The notes under the pieces: model-generated
What the model was told of the DNA's origin: nothing
Database searches by the model: none
Seen by the model: only the letters and a program-made list of their open reading frames with translations
Assembly (NCBI RefSeq): GCF_009758125.1
Contig: NZ_WRXO01000012.1
Span: forward strand, 62,001 to 126,000
Reading direction: 5' to 3'
From: Chitinophaga oryziterrae
Lineage (GTDB): Bacteria > Bacteroidota > Bacteroidia > Chitinophagales > Chitinophagaceae
DNA length: 64,000 nucleotides
Translations under genes and position numbers: made by a program
In this document: one piece after another, positions 19,500 to 28,831 of the stretch
Layout: every line of letters starts with the position of its first letter
Numbering within the stretch: position 1 is the first letter of the stretch

Positions 19500-20071
19500 G
19501 TGATACTCATTCTCGGTTTGTTGGTGACCAGTACTTCATGTTCCAGTTCACTGCTTTTAAAGAATACGCTTTTCCCTCCGGTAGGATCTATTTTATAGTC
19601 TGTTCCATCATGAGAAATAGATAATTGTCCCCCATCCCCTTCTATCCAGTTCTCATTGAGATAGATGATCATTGAATACTGACGGCTTTCATTATTGCGG
19701 AACTGGTCCAGGTGTTTCTTATAGAAACTGCCTGTTTCATACAACGCATAATGAAATTCATATCCTGTGATACCAGTATAACAACTACTGTTCAGGTATT
19801 CCACAAAACTGTCCATCAGGTCGAAAAATGCGTTTTCGTATTGATCTTCGTGTTTTCTGTCCAGCCAGTAAATCACATCATTTCTCACCAGTTTATTCTG
19901 TACGGCGATGCTATCATTGCCCGTTCCGGCAGCCTGCATATGTTTGTTGTCATACAGGGTATTGAGGTTATTTACCAGGTCGGCCGACAATTGCTTACTT
20001 AAAAAGTTACTGGTGATCCCTATTTTAGTTTCTATGAAACTGTTGATGAGCACATCAAAGATCTCTTGCAA
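19481..20071 (-). CDS. 2OG-Fe(II) oxygenase (prolyl-4-hydroxylase-like)
   Basis: A 196-residue protein with the double-stranded beta-helix iron site: YETGSFYKKHLDQF supplies the HxD pair, SSELEHEVLVT the second His, and KPRMSITGW the 2-oxoglutarate Arg. The family hydroxylates protein side chains or small molecules; the target is unknown. No in-frame ATG exists upstream before a stop, so a TTG at 20071 is the probable start. Its stop codon is convergent with and adjacent to the phosphatase stop. Confidence 0.85.
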   Translation of the reverse strand: MQEIFDVLINSFIETKIGITSNFLSKQLSADLVNNLNTLYDNKHMQAAGTGNDSIAVQNKLVRNDVIYWLDRKHEDQYENAFFDLMDSFVEYLNSSCYTGITGYEFHYALYETGSFYKKHLDQFRNNESRQYSMIIYLNENWIEGDGGQLSISHDGTDYKIDPTGGKSVFFKSSELEHEVLVTNKPRMSITGWLKR

Positions 20072-20121
20072 AAAGGATGGATTACATTTGACAGAATCGT
20101 CAGCAGTTGCTCAAGGTAGGC

Positions 20122-20640
20122 TTAATTAATGATAACGGGTTTTATAAGATCAGCCCATTCCATTAACCTGGTTCTGCATTCATTAACAGGCAATCTTTTA
20201 TTAAACACCATTAGTGACTCAAGGGCTCCGATAGCTTCAGTATAAGTTATCTGTCCAGATGCAATTGCGGTATCGAATATCCACAATATACCGTGTACAG
20301 GGACCTTCTGACGAATACACTCTTTCCTTAGTCTATTATCACCGGAAAGCACCGTTGCAGCAATTTTTTGTGCTAAAAATAAAACTGAATGATCACTATA
20401 TGATAATGCTGGTGAAAGATGAAACTCCATTAGCAATGAAAGTTCATCTGCTGTAAAATAATAAACCACCAACTGTCCACTTGCTATAAAAGCAGTCAAA
20501 CTGTTTTTTTGTATCTCATTCAATTCTTCGATTACTTCCGCTGTTACAATAATTTCATGTTTAAGGTCAAACAACAGATGAAGTAAACGTATATGGTATA
20601 AATCAATGAAAACATTTGCATCTGTTACAGCAATCGTCAT
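20122..20640 (-). CDS. PIN-like ribonuclease domain protein (putative toxin)
   Basis: 172 residues. The N-terminus VTDANVFIDLYHIRLL carries the first PIN acidic residues (Asp7, Asp13); a further acidic cluster occurs at EVIEELNEI, and SYSDHSVLFLAQK and LSGDNRLRKEC supply the later PIN acidic positions. PIN domains are Mg2+-dependent RNases and common toxins. The gene starts 4 bp after the stop of the XRE-ImmA gene, the usual layout of a two-gene toxin-antitoxin or related stress module. RNase activity is inferred from fold motifs. Confidence 0.78.
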   Translation of the reverse strand: MTIAVTDANVFIDLYHIRLLHLLFDLKHEIIVTAEVIEELNEIQKNSLTAFIASGQLVVYYFTADELSLLMEFHLSPALSYSDHSVLFLAQKIAATVLSGDNRLRKECIRQKVPVHGILWIFDTAIASGQITYTEAIGALESLMVFNKRLPVNECRTRLMEWADLIKPVIIN

Positions 20641-20644
20641 ATCA

Positions 20645-21691
20645 TCATATTAATTCCAATTCTCTGAATTCAGCTAATTTTTGTTTATTTAAAGAAGCTG
20701 CTTTTGATGTAGTAATAATTTCCTCTGCAACAGCCCGAAGCAATAATTGTATAAAACGACCCGATTGTTCAGGGCTGTTAAATTGTCCTGGCTCATTATA
20801 TTTCAGTTTATCTTTATTGTATTTAATCATAAACCGCTTCACGAGGAGTTCACTTACAAACCCCAGACTTCTTGCGCGATACATTATTGCAGGAAGTGAT
20901 ATTCCGTAATGTTCTTTAATCAGAATTAATTCATGAAGGAAGATATGTTGTCTGTGGCCTCCCAGTTCTGTCTCAAAAGTATCCGGAGGAAGTAACATTG
21001 CGCCAGCAAAGGCATCACAAGCTCTTTCCCTCTCTTTATCATCCAAATCTTCAAGATTCATCAGTAGGTGCCCTAACTCATGCAATGCGGTAAATCGCTT
21101 CCGGACAACAGAGATATCTGCATGTTTATTTAATACAATGACAGGATAACTCTTCTGTATCCAGGTAGCCATACCAGAAAACGAAGGATCTGCTTCGATC
21201 TGTAATACTTTAATTTCCTTTTCTTCGAGCAACTCTACAATGTTATATATAGGATCACTACCCAAATTCCATTGTTTCCTTAATGATCTGGCCATTAACT
21301 CCACTTCTTCCAATGAAGTTACCTTATGAGAAGAAAGTGGATTCTTAAATCTTGATTTAATACCTGAAAGGTTTTCCAGTTCAAAATAACGCTCCAGAAA
21401 GTCTATCACTTCCTGTTTTACACGCTCCAATTCCTTTACAGATAATGAAACCTTCTTTTTGAAATCAATCTGCTCAAGTTCAATAGTTGAAGCACGTGAA
21501 AAATATTCCAATCCAACACCTAATGCCTTACTTAATGCAATCAGGGTATGACTATCCGGTTTCATCTGTCCGGTTTCATACTTACTAAGGGCCTGTTTAG
21601 TAATCGCATTTCCCATAGCGTTAGCTAAATCCTGCAATGAAAATCCTTTCATTTTTCTTGCATTCTTAAGTCTGACTTCGAAATAAAGCAT
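20645..21691 (-). CDS. XRE-family regulator with ImmA/IrrE metallopeptidase domain
   Basis: 348 residues. Residues about 5-65 form an HTH_3 domain (MKGFSLQDLANAMGNAITKQ, LSKYETGQMKPDSHTLI). Residues about 150-300 form an ImmA/IrrE-type zinc peptidase with HELGH at 204-208. Such fusions repress their own promoter and are released by proteolysis or by the partner. It is co-transcribed with the PIN gene downstream. The promoter carries an inverted repeat that fits autoregulation. Confidence 0.88.
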   Translation of the reverse strand: MLYFEVRLKNARKMKGFSLQDLANAMGNAITKQALSKYETGQMKPDSHTLIALSKALGVGLEYFSRASTIELEQIDFKKKVSLSVKELERVKQEVIDFLERYFELENLSGIKSRFKNPLSSHKVTSLEEVELMARSLRKQWNLGSDPIYNIVELLEEKEIKVLQIEADPSFSGMATWIQKSYPVIVLNKHADISVVRKRFTALHELGHLLMNLEDLDDKERERACDAFAGAMLLPPDTFETELGGHRQHIFLHELILIKEHYGISLPAIMYRARSLGFVSELLVKRFMIKYNKDKLKYNEPGQFNSPEQSGRFIQLLLRAVAEEIITTSKAASLNKQKLAEFRELELI

Positions 21692-21726
21692 AAAAGAAGT
21701 TCAAGGGTTATATAAAATTGCCTATT

Positions 21727-21762
21727 GTTGACAAAACTACAAAAAATATAAATAATGTCAAC
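21727..21762 (-). promoter_or_regulatory. Promoter and likely operator of the XRE-ImmA/PIN pair
   Basis: On the minus strand TTG (21759-21761) and TAGTTTTG (21732-21739) are separated by 19 bp, an ideal Bacteroidota promoter. A 7-bp inverted repeat, GTTGACA at 21727-21733 and TGTCAAC at 21756-21762, frames these elements, as expected for a self-repressing HTH dimer site. Confidence 0.65.
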
Positions 21763-21820
21763 CAACTATTTATATAAAGAAGAAGCTGACTTTTATCATA
21801 TACCATCATTCCATTATCTG

Positions 21821-21828
21821 TATTTTTG
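21821..21828 (+). promoter_or_regulatory. -7 box for desaturase gene
   Basis: TATTTTTG lies 16 bp upstream of the ATG at 21845 and inside the longer reading frame that begins at 21755, so it supports the downstream start. Confidence 0.5.
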
Positions 21829-21844
21829 CTTAAATTCTTTACCT

Positions 21845-22627
21845 ATGACACATGCTGAAATTCTAAAGAAAGTGGAGTGGAAAGATTTGAAAAGCCTTTC
21901 TATCAAAGAAATGCTGATTGAGAATAACCTCACTATCCCATGGGTCCTCACTTCCTGGGTATTGGCTTACCTTGGTTATTATATACTCGCCCTTCCTTTT
22001 TCTGCCTTCTTTTTCTTAACAGGGTTACGACAGGTACATAATGGTTTCCATAACTCACTGGGGACTAACAGGTTCCTAACCTGGTTTTCATTGTATACCA
22101 ACAGTGTATTAATGATGGCATCTATACATGCAGTGAAATTCAATCATATCAGGCATCATAAGTATTGCCTGTCTGAGGAGGATTATGAGGGGAAATCTGC
22201 GGGTATGAGCTGGTACGGAGCGATATTTTATGGCCCTGTTCATATGTTCCTTATACATAAAATTACGCTGCAACTGGGCAATAAGAAGTATGTAAAGAAT
22301 GTATTACTGGAGCTGGGCTCTATTGCCATCTTTACCTTCCTGGTCTTTTATTTCAATATTGCTTTCCTGATTTACCACATTATTGTAATGGTGATCGGGG
22401 AGTTCCTGATGGCGTTTTTTGCGGTATGGACAGTACATCATGATACAGAAGAACATCCGGAGCTTGCCAGAACGCAAAGAGGTGGCTGGAAAAATAAGAT
22501 CACTTTTAGTATGTTTTATCACCTGGAACATCACCTGTTCCCTGCGGTACCCACTATTAAACTCCCTCAGCTGGCAAAAAGGATAGATGATGTGTTACCC
22601 GAACTAGAGAAGAAAACAACATTTTAA
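21845..22627 (+). CDS. Membrane fatty acid desaturase
   Basis: About 260 residues from the ATG at 21845; an upstream ATG at 21755 adds 30 residues lacking family resemblance and would cover a promoter box. The di-iron His boxes are visible: HNGFHNS, HIRHHKYC, HHDTEEHP and HLEHHLFP, between hydrophobic segments (about 30-60, 155-205). The enzyme introduces a double bond or hydroxyl into an acyl or related chain in the inner membrane. A single gene with its own promoter and terminator. Some family members act on carotenoids or sphingolipids, so the substrate is open. Confidence 0.85.
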   Translation: MTHAEILKKVEWKDLKSLSIKEMLIENNLTIPWVLTSWVLAYLGYYILALPFSAFFFLTGLRQVHNGFHNSLGTNRFLTWFSLYTNSVLMMASIHAVKFNHIRHHKYCLSEEDYEGKSAGMSWYGAIFYGPVHMFLIHKITLQLGNKKYVKNVLLELGSIAIFTFLVFYFNIAFLIYHIIVMVIGEFLMAFFAVWTVHHDTEEHPELARTQRGGWKNKITFSMFYHLEHHLFPAVPTIKLPQLAKRIDDVLPELEKKTTF

Positions 22628-22630
22628 TAA

Positions 22631-22652
22631 AAAGGGGGCTCCTGCCCTCTTT
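22631..22652 (+). terminator. Terminator after desaturase gene
   Basis: A short GC-rich stem (AAGGGGGC with GCCCTCTT, TCCT loop) just after the stop codon. Confidence 0.55.
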
Positions 22653-22749
22653 AAATAGATTATTGGTGATTTAACAAATATATCATAGATTAGATATAGT
22701 TTGTTAGTGACATTCTTATCCCTGCTTTAACCTAAACCAATAACCACCA

Positions 22750-23676
22750 ATGACCACTGTTATTAGTCCCTACCCATCTGCTGCTACACGCGCCCGCATA
22801 AAAAACGCTGTCAGTAATTACAAGCAACTCCGACTGCAACGGGACATCCGGCATGAGACACAATACAATGAATATATAGAGACGCTCAGGTCCCTGCATA
22901 AAAATGCATCTGAACAGATAAACTGGAATGATGTAAAGAAAACACCTCCTCCTCTGGAAGAAGCAGCAGATAATAAGAAAGAAAAACAGGCCAGGCAGCG
23001 GTTATTGTCCTACTCTCCTTCCTTTTTTGACAAACTCTTTAATAAGAAGGAGAAGAGAATCAGGCAACTGACATCAGCCCTTGAACAGGCGATCATCTTT
23101 GACAAGGCAGATCATGAACAATACCTGCTTGATTATCAATCAGCAGTCTCTGACTGGCAACGGCTGCAAAAAATAGCAGAAGGTGTGTTGGCCAATAATC
23201 CTGATGCATATGAAGAAGCGATTGCATATTTTGAGCCGTTTAATGAGATCAAAGAATTAGGCGCTGCTATCACTTTGAATTTCGAGCCTGCTTATATTAC
23301 CATCAATCTCACCGTAAACACAACAGATATTATTCCGGCATATAATCTTATGCAAACATCCAGGGGTAAGTTATCAAAGAAGGAAATGCCCTTATCCAAG
23401 TTCAATGAACTATACCAGGATTATGTATGCAGTTGTATATTAAGACTGGCCCGCGAAACATATGCCCATCTGCCGGTTGACCTTGTATATATTCATGTAA
23501 TTTCACAGGATGTAACTATCGTGTCTGTAGCGATCCCTTTAAACACGCTGAACAGGCTGAGGTTCGAGTCCGTTGATCCTGCCGATAGCATGCGGAATTT
23601 TACACATCATATGAAGTTTAGTAAATCAGGAGGATTTAGTGCGGTAGAGCAAATAAATCCGAATGCAACGTTATAG
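22750..23676 (+). CDS. Uncharacterised 308-residue protein
   Basis: I do not recognise a family. Residues about 10-170 are highly charged and helical in character (KNAVSNYKQLRLQRDIRHE, NKKEKQARQR, FNKKEKRIRQLTSALEQ), which suggests a coiled-coil segment without membrane spans. The C-terminal part (about 170-300) looks globular and beta-rich (ITLNFEPAYITINLTVNT, VYIHVISQDVTIVSVAIPL). It is cytoplasmic by appearance. Its stop overlaps by 6 bp the convergent stop of the endonuclease gene of the STAND operon. Functional connection to that operon is possible but the opposite orientation does not support it. Confidence 0.7.
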   Translation: MTTVISPYPSAATRARIKNAVSNYKQLRLQRDIRHETQYNEYIETLRSLHKNASEQINWNDVKKTPPPLEEAADNKKEKQARQRLLSYSPSFFDKLFNKKEKRIRQLTSALEQAIIFDKADHEQYLLDYQSAVSDWQRLQKIAEGVLANNPDAYEEAIAYFEPFNEIKELGAAITLNFEPAYITINLTVNTTDIIPAYNLMQTSRGKLSKKEMPLSKFNELYQDYVCSCILRLARETYAHLPVDLVYIHVISQDVTIVSVAIPLNTLNRLRFESVDPADSMRNFTHHMKFSKSGGFSAVEQINPNATL

Positions 23677-24627
23677 TTCGAGTCCAACAATTGAAAAGCC
23701 AAGTTGTACAATAGGACTACTGCTTTCTCTTGTCAGTTTTTCAACATCTACTTCTTTCAGTATAAGCGATATTTTCCGATCGTCTGTAAATGGTTCAACA
23801 GCGTGAGGAAATGTCAGCTTACTTAATTTTTCTATAGTTGATACGCTTACCTGGTAAGTGTCCGCATCTTTAAATTGCATAAATAAGTTATCATCCTCAA
23901 CCGATCTTTTTGCTTCCAATAAGGGTTCTTTTACAATGCCATTATCCCAAAGTAGTGAATATTGACTCATAAGGAATCCAACGCGGTATAGTTTTGTATC
24001 TGATTTCCTGAAGTAGACTATTTTCCAAAAAAGATATGGGATAGGTACATTTTCTCCTTTTACAGGTGATATAAATATTGGATCCTTTTTGTCCAGTACA
24101 GGCCCTGTAAATACGTTTATTGCCAACCCATTGTCAACGGTTTCAGTATGCAGAATATAATCTTCCAGACTACGCCATACTCTCTGGTTGAGCATTGCAT
24201 GTTGTGGAACGGCATTGGTATAATGGAAAGTGGAGTCAGCTGCCAGTTGGGCCAGGGCAATGGTATCTCCCCATTGAGTATCTTCCCGTTTTGTCATATG
24301 ACCTTTATCAAAGTCACTTCCAGGCACTTTATATAATTCATTTCCCCATTGATGATCAGGAGATATCCGATCGTCTTTTCTCCAATGATCATCCCTGACA
24401 ACCTTTTTAAATTTTATACCATCTATGTTAGATGCTGTAAAATAAGGGAATCTCCTTTTTTTGCTGATGATAAGACTATAATTCATATACCGGGCTACCT
24501 GATCTGTGGTATTAACTACCGGGGCCATATCCTGTTGTTGCTTGTCACTTAACTGTGGCAAATCAATGGTATCAGGAGTTAGAAAATTGGCATTATAGCC
24601 AAGGTACAATTCGTATTTATCACTCAT
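23671..24627 (-). CDS. DNA/RNA non-specific endonuclease, last gene of conflict operon
   Basis: 318 residues without a signal peptide, so cytoplasmic, unlike secreted NucA-type relatives. The beta-beta-alpha-metal nuclease core is clear: DKGHMTKRED with catalytic His110 (the usual DRGH motif with Lys for Arg), TNAVPQ with the metal-region Asn138, and LNQRVWRSLEDY. It begins 10 bp after the stop of the STAND NTPase gene. In this position it is the likely killing or degradation effector of the system, cutting nucleic acids once activated. The C-terminal 90 residues (from about 230) are unassigned. Confidence 0.85.
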   Translation of the reverse strand: MSDKYELYLGYNANFLTPDTIDLPQLSDKQQQDMAPVVNTTDQVARYMNYSLIISKKRRFPYFTASNIDGIKFKKVVRDDHWRKDDRISPDHQWGNELYKVPGSDFDKGHMTKREDTQWGDTIALAQLAADSTFHYTNAVPQHAMLNQRVWRSLEDYILHTETVDNGLAINVFTGPVLDKKDPIFISPVKGENVPIPYLFWKIVYFRKSDTKLYRVGFLMSQYSLLWDNGIVKEPLLEAKRSVEDDNLFMQFKDADTYQVSVSTIEKLSKLTFPHAVEPFTDDRKISLILKEVDVEKLTRESSSPIVQLGFSIVGLEL

Positions 24628-24637
24628 ATTCGAATAT

Positions 24638-27600
24638 TCAATTAAAGAAGCCAGTTTGCGGTTGATATTTTCTTTTCTCCTTATCTGAAAGTGGAGGGAA
24701 AAGCGTATCGTAGTATTCTATCGTACGCGGCCTACCATTTAGTAGAATGATACCCGTTTGATTGTTATCCGTTTTCCATTCGAGGCTACCAGCATACAAT
24801 GCTTTAGGATAACCCCTTACGCCATCAGCATGATAAATATATTTCTTTGCAATCAGATCGTACACTACATATACACCTGAATCTCCTTTTTGTTTCCAAT
24901 ATCCCATCATTCTACTATCGTCACTATAGTAAGGATAAGCAATTCTCCCCCCATAAATTTTATCCGGAAATAATGAGTCTTTGAACAATCGTTTAGATGT
25001 AATCATATTGACAATCTCAAAATCGCCGCTACTATCTGCTTTTAAATAGTCTTCCCCATTAGGTAATATTGCATAATAGGTATCCCTTTTTTTCTCCGGC
25101 AGTAGCATAGATTTATTATGATCAGTATTACAAAATATCAGCTCATTTTTAGAATTATTATACAAAAATCCATTCCCACTATATGAAAATGAAAGATATC
25201 TGGGTAGTATGCCATTCCCACGAGGATTTGGCACGTCCTTAATAACAGTATCTTCTCTATTTGTAGATAAATTATAGATATGTAACGCTCCTTGACTATC
25301 ATAAAACCGGCATCGGCTATGATTCCCCGAAAAACTAATATCCGAAGTAATCAGGCAGCGATAAGTTTTGAATTTAGATAAATCACTAGTATGGCATATA
25401 AACAATTCCTTTCGGTTATTCTTTTCTTTTACAAAAACAATTGATCCAAAATCGCCCACACTCTCAATATTCGTAACATCATTTGTACTGTCTATGATTT
25501 TGCAATCATATGTATTGCTGATATTCCATAGGACCATTTTTCTCCCGGCTTTGACAATTCCTATACAATTATCGTCTAATATACCAACAACACCTGTCTT
25601 AAAGCGTTCCATCTGCATTATATCCTGAATAGTAATCTCTATTGGCAGGAGATGCCTTCTCTTTGAATCATAAAGTCTTGTAACATTTTCTCTATTGCTA
25701 CAAAAAAGAATGGTACTATTTCTAAGGAATCCGGGTTTACTAAGATTTTCACTCGCCACTATTGTTGCTTTCCTCTGCCCTACGTCATAAAGGTTTAATT
25801 GCCCATCTCCACTCATGTATGTAATAAATCCTCCATTGTCAGATATATCCAGATCATAGGCATTAGATCCAATTTGTTCGTATAGGACTGTATTATTAGC
25901 AGGTCCCACAGTCCAGAGATATAAAGTTTTATCAGTATTTAATACTACATAATGATGATCATCAAGTCGGCCTATTTTTTCACCTCCGCTGATATCAAAG
26001 AAAAAACTTTTGTTTAACAGATGCCCGATACTATCTACTCCCGGAATTCCCTCTCCATATTTAAAGAGTTCATTCCATACCTTAAATGCCATGTGGTGCA
26101 TATTCTGCTGATAGTATCGTTCTCCAAATGCCTGTACACTTTGTACAAGGTTCTCATTCAGCCGATTCTTCATCATTATAGATCTAACAAACAATATTGA
26201 TGCAATAATGGCAAAGGCTCCAATTAGGACTAAGTATAATACTGTCCTTTTATTGCTTTTCAAGGCCATTTTCAATGCTTCTTTGGCGGCTGTACGCCCT
26301 TCCTCTGCTTCTTTTCTCAACCGGTCCATATGCCGGTTGCGGGTCTGTTCCTCCAATAGCAGGCGATTGGTCTCCTGTATTTCAGCAGCCCTTTTAATAC
26401 TGGCATCCTGGCTTTTCCGTACTTCATATGCTCTAAGAACAGGTTCCACCAGCGTATCGTGGCTTAATTCGTACGTAAGCCCTAAGTGTGTATATTCCTC
26501 TTTTATGAGGCGCAATTCGAGCAGTTTATCAACAATATCCCCTGGCAAGAATTCCTTCATCTGGTTTTGCGTCAAACTCGCTCTATTACCACCGGCTATC
26601 AAATGTTCTTCCAATACAGTTCTGAGAATGTTCTTATCTACTGTTGTAATTTTAGATAACTGATTCGCATAAAAATTATCCAGTACCATTGGAATGTCCT
26701 TATCCGGATCAAAAATCTTATCATCAATAGTCATAAGATTATCAGGCAACCAGTTCCATTTTCTCTTATTCTCTGCTATCACAAGTTCTTCGATGTATTT
26801 GCAGATGATCTGTAACTGGGAGCTTTCGATCTCCAGATTCGCATGAACATTTGCGCTGTCTTCCACTTCCGTTAAACCTGTGGATTTTCTTTCTGCCAGT
26901 TTATGTAATATCCGGGTAAGTACTACAGGGTCAAAATTGAATTGAGATGACTGGAATAGCTTCCCCTCACCGATCTTTGCAGGTGCCACAATTGCTTTAT
27001 TGGCATTCTCGATTGTCAGAGGTTTTAACTGATATCTGTTCCGGAGGATGAGTGGAATGTACTTACGAACACTTTCCAACTCATACAATTTGTCTGATCT
27101 GATAGCAATAACTATTTTGTAGGTGGGTTGGCGCACCCATCTTAATTGATCTTCTGTTCTTTCCTCAATATCTATTTCACCTAATTTGTTAATAATTCTA
27201 TTAGGAGGTTGCTGATGTACCAATTCCGCCAGTTCATGCAGAAATTCATTTTGTTGTTCAGGAGGACTATAAAAAAACTCTTCAAATTGATCAAATACAA
27301 GCACCGGCACTTTACCATCATTCACCGTGACAGAACGGCAAATCTCCCATAACAGAGGCTTCTCGTTGTCAAATATGATATCCGCCTGAGTAACCGCCTC
27401 ATCATTTAATAAGACGTCCTTTAAGATTTCTAATGGAGTAGGCTGCTCATTGTTTCCCTTCGTATACTGAAACCTAACTTTAATCGGATAGTATCCATTC
27501 TCTCTAAGTGGAGGGAAAACACCCGCTTGCAGGAGTGAGCTCTTTCCAATGCCTGACTTTGAAAATAATACGACCAGTCTCTCCGAACAGATCAAATTAT

Positions 27601-27712
27601 GCAAGTCATAGGATTCCCTTTCCCTGCCGAAGAAAAGTTGTTGCTCATTTTCATTAAATGAACGTAATCCGGGATATCGATCAAAGGTGGGATTTTCTAA
27701 CATATCAGACAT
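24638..27712 (-). CDS. STAND NTPase (nSTAND1-like) with membrane segment and beta-propeller-like C-terminus
   Basis: 1024 residues. N-terminal YPGLRSFNENEQQLFFGRE leads into a P-loop FSKSGIGKSSLL (GKS 56-58; the first Gly of Walker A is Ser). Walker B is VLVFDQFEEFF (Asp141). IAIRSDKL and LEIESSQLQIICKYIEEL match nSTAND1 helices, and a winged-helix segment ends in YELSHDTLVEPVLRAYE. A membrane helix lies near 490-512. Residues about 550-1024 contain repeated WD/propeller-like blades, expected to bind the trigger. STAND proteins oligomerise on NTP binding and activate linked effectors. It overlaps the SIR2 gene stop by 8 bp. Confidence 0.85.
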   Translation of the reverse strand: MSDMLENPTFDRYPGLRSFNENEQQLFFGRERESYDLHNLICSERLVVLFSKSGIGKSSLLQAGVFPPLRENGYYPIKVRFQYTKGNNEQPTPLEILKDVLLNDEAVTQADIIFDNEKPLLWEICRSVTVNDGKVPVLVFDQFEEFFYSPPEQQNEFLHELAELVHQQPPNRIINKLGEIDIEERTEDQLRWVRQPTYKIVIAIRSDKLYELESVRKYIPLILRNRYQLKPLTIENANKAIVAPAKIGEGKLFQSSQFNFDPVVLTRILHKLAERKSTGLTEVEDSANVHANLEIESSQLQIICKYIEELVIAENKRKWNWLPDNLMTIDDKIFDPDKDIPMVLDNFYANQLSKITTVDKNILRTVLEEHLIAGGNRASLTQNQMKEFLPGDIVDKLLELRLIKEEYTHLGLTYELSHDTLVEPVLRAYEVRKSQDASIKRAAEIQETNRLLLEEQTRNRHMDRLRKEAEEGRTAAKEALKMALKSNKRTVLYLVLIGAFAIIASILFVRSIMMKNRLNENLVQSVQAFGERYYQQNMHHMAFKVWNELFKYGEGIPGVDSIGHLLNKSFFFDISGGEKIGRLDDHHYVVLNTDKTLYLWTVGPANNTVLYEQIGSNAYDLDISDNGGFITYMSGDGQLNLYDVGQRKATIVASENLSKPGFLRNSTILFCSNRENVTRLYDSKRRHLLPIEITIQDIMQMERFKTGVVGILDDNCIGIVKAGRKMVLWNISNTYDCKIIDSTNDVTNIESVGDFGSIVFVKEKNNRKELFICHTSDLSKFKTYRCLITSDISFSGNHSRCRFYDSQGALHIYNLSTNREDTVIKDVPNPRGNGILPRYLSFSYSGNGFLYNNSKNELIFCNTDHNKSMLLPEKKRDTYYAILPNGEDYLKADSSGDFEIVNMITSKRLFKDSLFPDKIYGGRIAYPYYSDDSRMMGYWKQKGDSGVYVVYDLIAKKYIYHADGVRGYPKALYAGSLEWKTDNNQTGIILLNGRPRTIEYYDTLFPPLSDKEKRKYQPQTGFFN

Positions 27713-28829
27713 TTTGCGCTTTAAATTTTCTGATCAGGTCTGCCGTAAATGCCGGTAGTTCTTCATTAATAAAATAAAATTTAAACTCCTGCTCAAAAAA
27801 CTCTCTATTATAAACGCTGAACTCTCCGGATGATGCATTTAATGAAACTGTACGTTCGTTTTCCTTCCTTAATTTAAGCACCTCAAATAATACTTTAAAA
27901 TACCACTGGTTAAAATCAAATCCCAGGAAGAGGTAATACTGACTACGTTCAAATTCATTGGTTATGCGTTTATCAATAGCGGGATTAGACTGAAGTATAC
28001 GGATAATAAAATCCAGAAATTGTCCTTCCGTATAGAGAATTGACAGATCGTTCTGGTAGGCGCCGAAAATATTATATACTATGGGTTGTTTGTAATTAAT
28101 AGAAGGCGACTTATCATCTACAATATTCGTGGAGTCATAATAAGAGAAAGCTACATCACCTGAAGAAATTTTATAAATTTGTTGATAAAGCAGATCATCT
28201 GCATTGGCATTGATAATTGCTTTAAAGGGTAAAGGAGCTAATAATTCGAAAAGTTTTGTTTCAATTGCCAAATTATCTATCAATTCCTGAAATAATTTCT
28301 TTGCATACCGGCCAACATCTCCGTCTACATGCCTCGGCATATCTGTAAACCGTTGTGCCATATAACTCAAATCACCTCTTAAATTTACATCATAATACAA
28401 GTTGTATTTGTCCATGATATCAGCTAGCCCGTTAGCTAATAAACGATTAAAAGGATGTAATTCTCCATTCTTACTTCCAATAAGCACACCTGGCCCCAGA
28501 AACAAGATGCATTGTCCTACATTAATTGCCCGGATAATCTTATTCAGGCGTTCATGCTGCTTATCTCTTAATTCTATAATACATTGCTGATATAGTTCTA
28601 TTCCATTGTAATCTTCAATAATCTTTTCCAGTAAATTTATTGTGCGTTCCTGTATTTCTACTTCTTTTATTACTCTTCGCCACATATCAATAGCAGACCC
28701 ACTAAAATCAATATTTCCGGTATTTATATCTGCATAGGCGCAATATGCTTTGGCCTTATCTGCATCATCAAATTGCTCAGCCAATGCCCTAACCAGTTGA
28801 TGATTACTTTTGGGAGAGAGTTTTGCCAT
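27705..28829 (-). CDS. SIR2-like protein with N-terminal helical (EAD-like) domain
   Basis: 374 residues. Residues 1-80 are a small helical domain resembling effector-associated domains (EAD) that link effectors to STAND proteins. Residues about 95-340 resemble the SIR2_2-type Rossmann fold: LFLGPGVLIGS (110-119, in place of GAG), FKAIINANADDLL (207-211 region) and VYNIFGAYQNDLSILYT. The position that carries the catalytic His in classical sirtuins (LHG) is Phe255, seen also in other SIR2-like defence proteins as I recall, so deacetylase activity is unlikely. NAD cleavage or NAD sensing is an inference. The start is 2 bp after the protease gene. Confidence 0.78.
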   Translation of the reverse strand: MAKLSPKSNHQLVRALAEQFDDADKAKAYCAYADINTGNIDFSGSAIDMWRRVIKEVEIQERTINLLEKIIEDYNGIELYQQCIIELRDKQHERLNKIIRAINVGQCILFLGPGVLIGSKNGELHPFNRLLANGLADIMDKYNLYYDVNLRGDLSYMAQRFTDMPRHVDGDVGRYAKKLFQELIDNLAIETKLFELLAPLPFKAIINANADDLLYQQIYKISSGDVAFSYYDSTNIVDDKSPSINYKQPIVYNIFGAYQNDLSILYTEGQFLDFIIRILQSNPAIDKRITNEFERSQYYLFLGFDFNQWYFKVLFEVLKLRKENERTVSLNASSGEFSVYNREFFEQEFKFYFINEELPAFTADLIRKFKAQNV

Positions 28830-28831
28830 GA

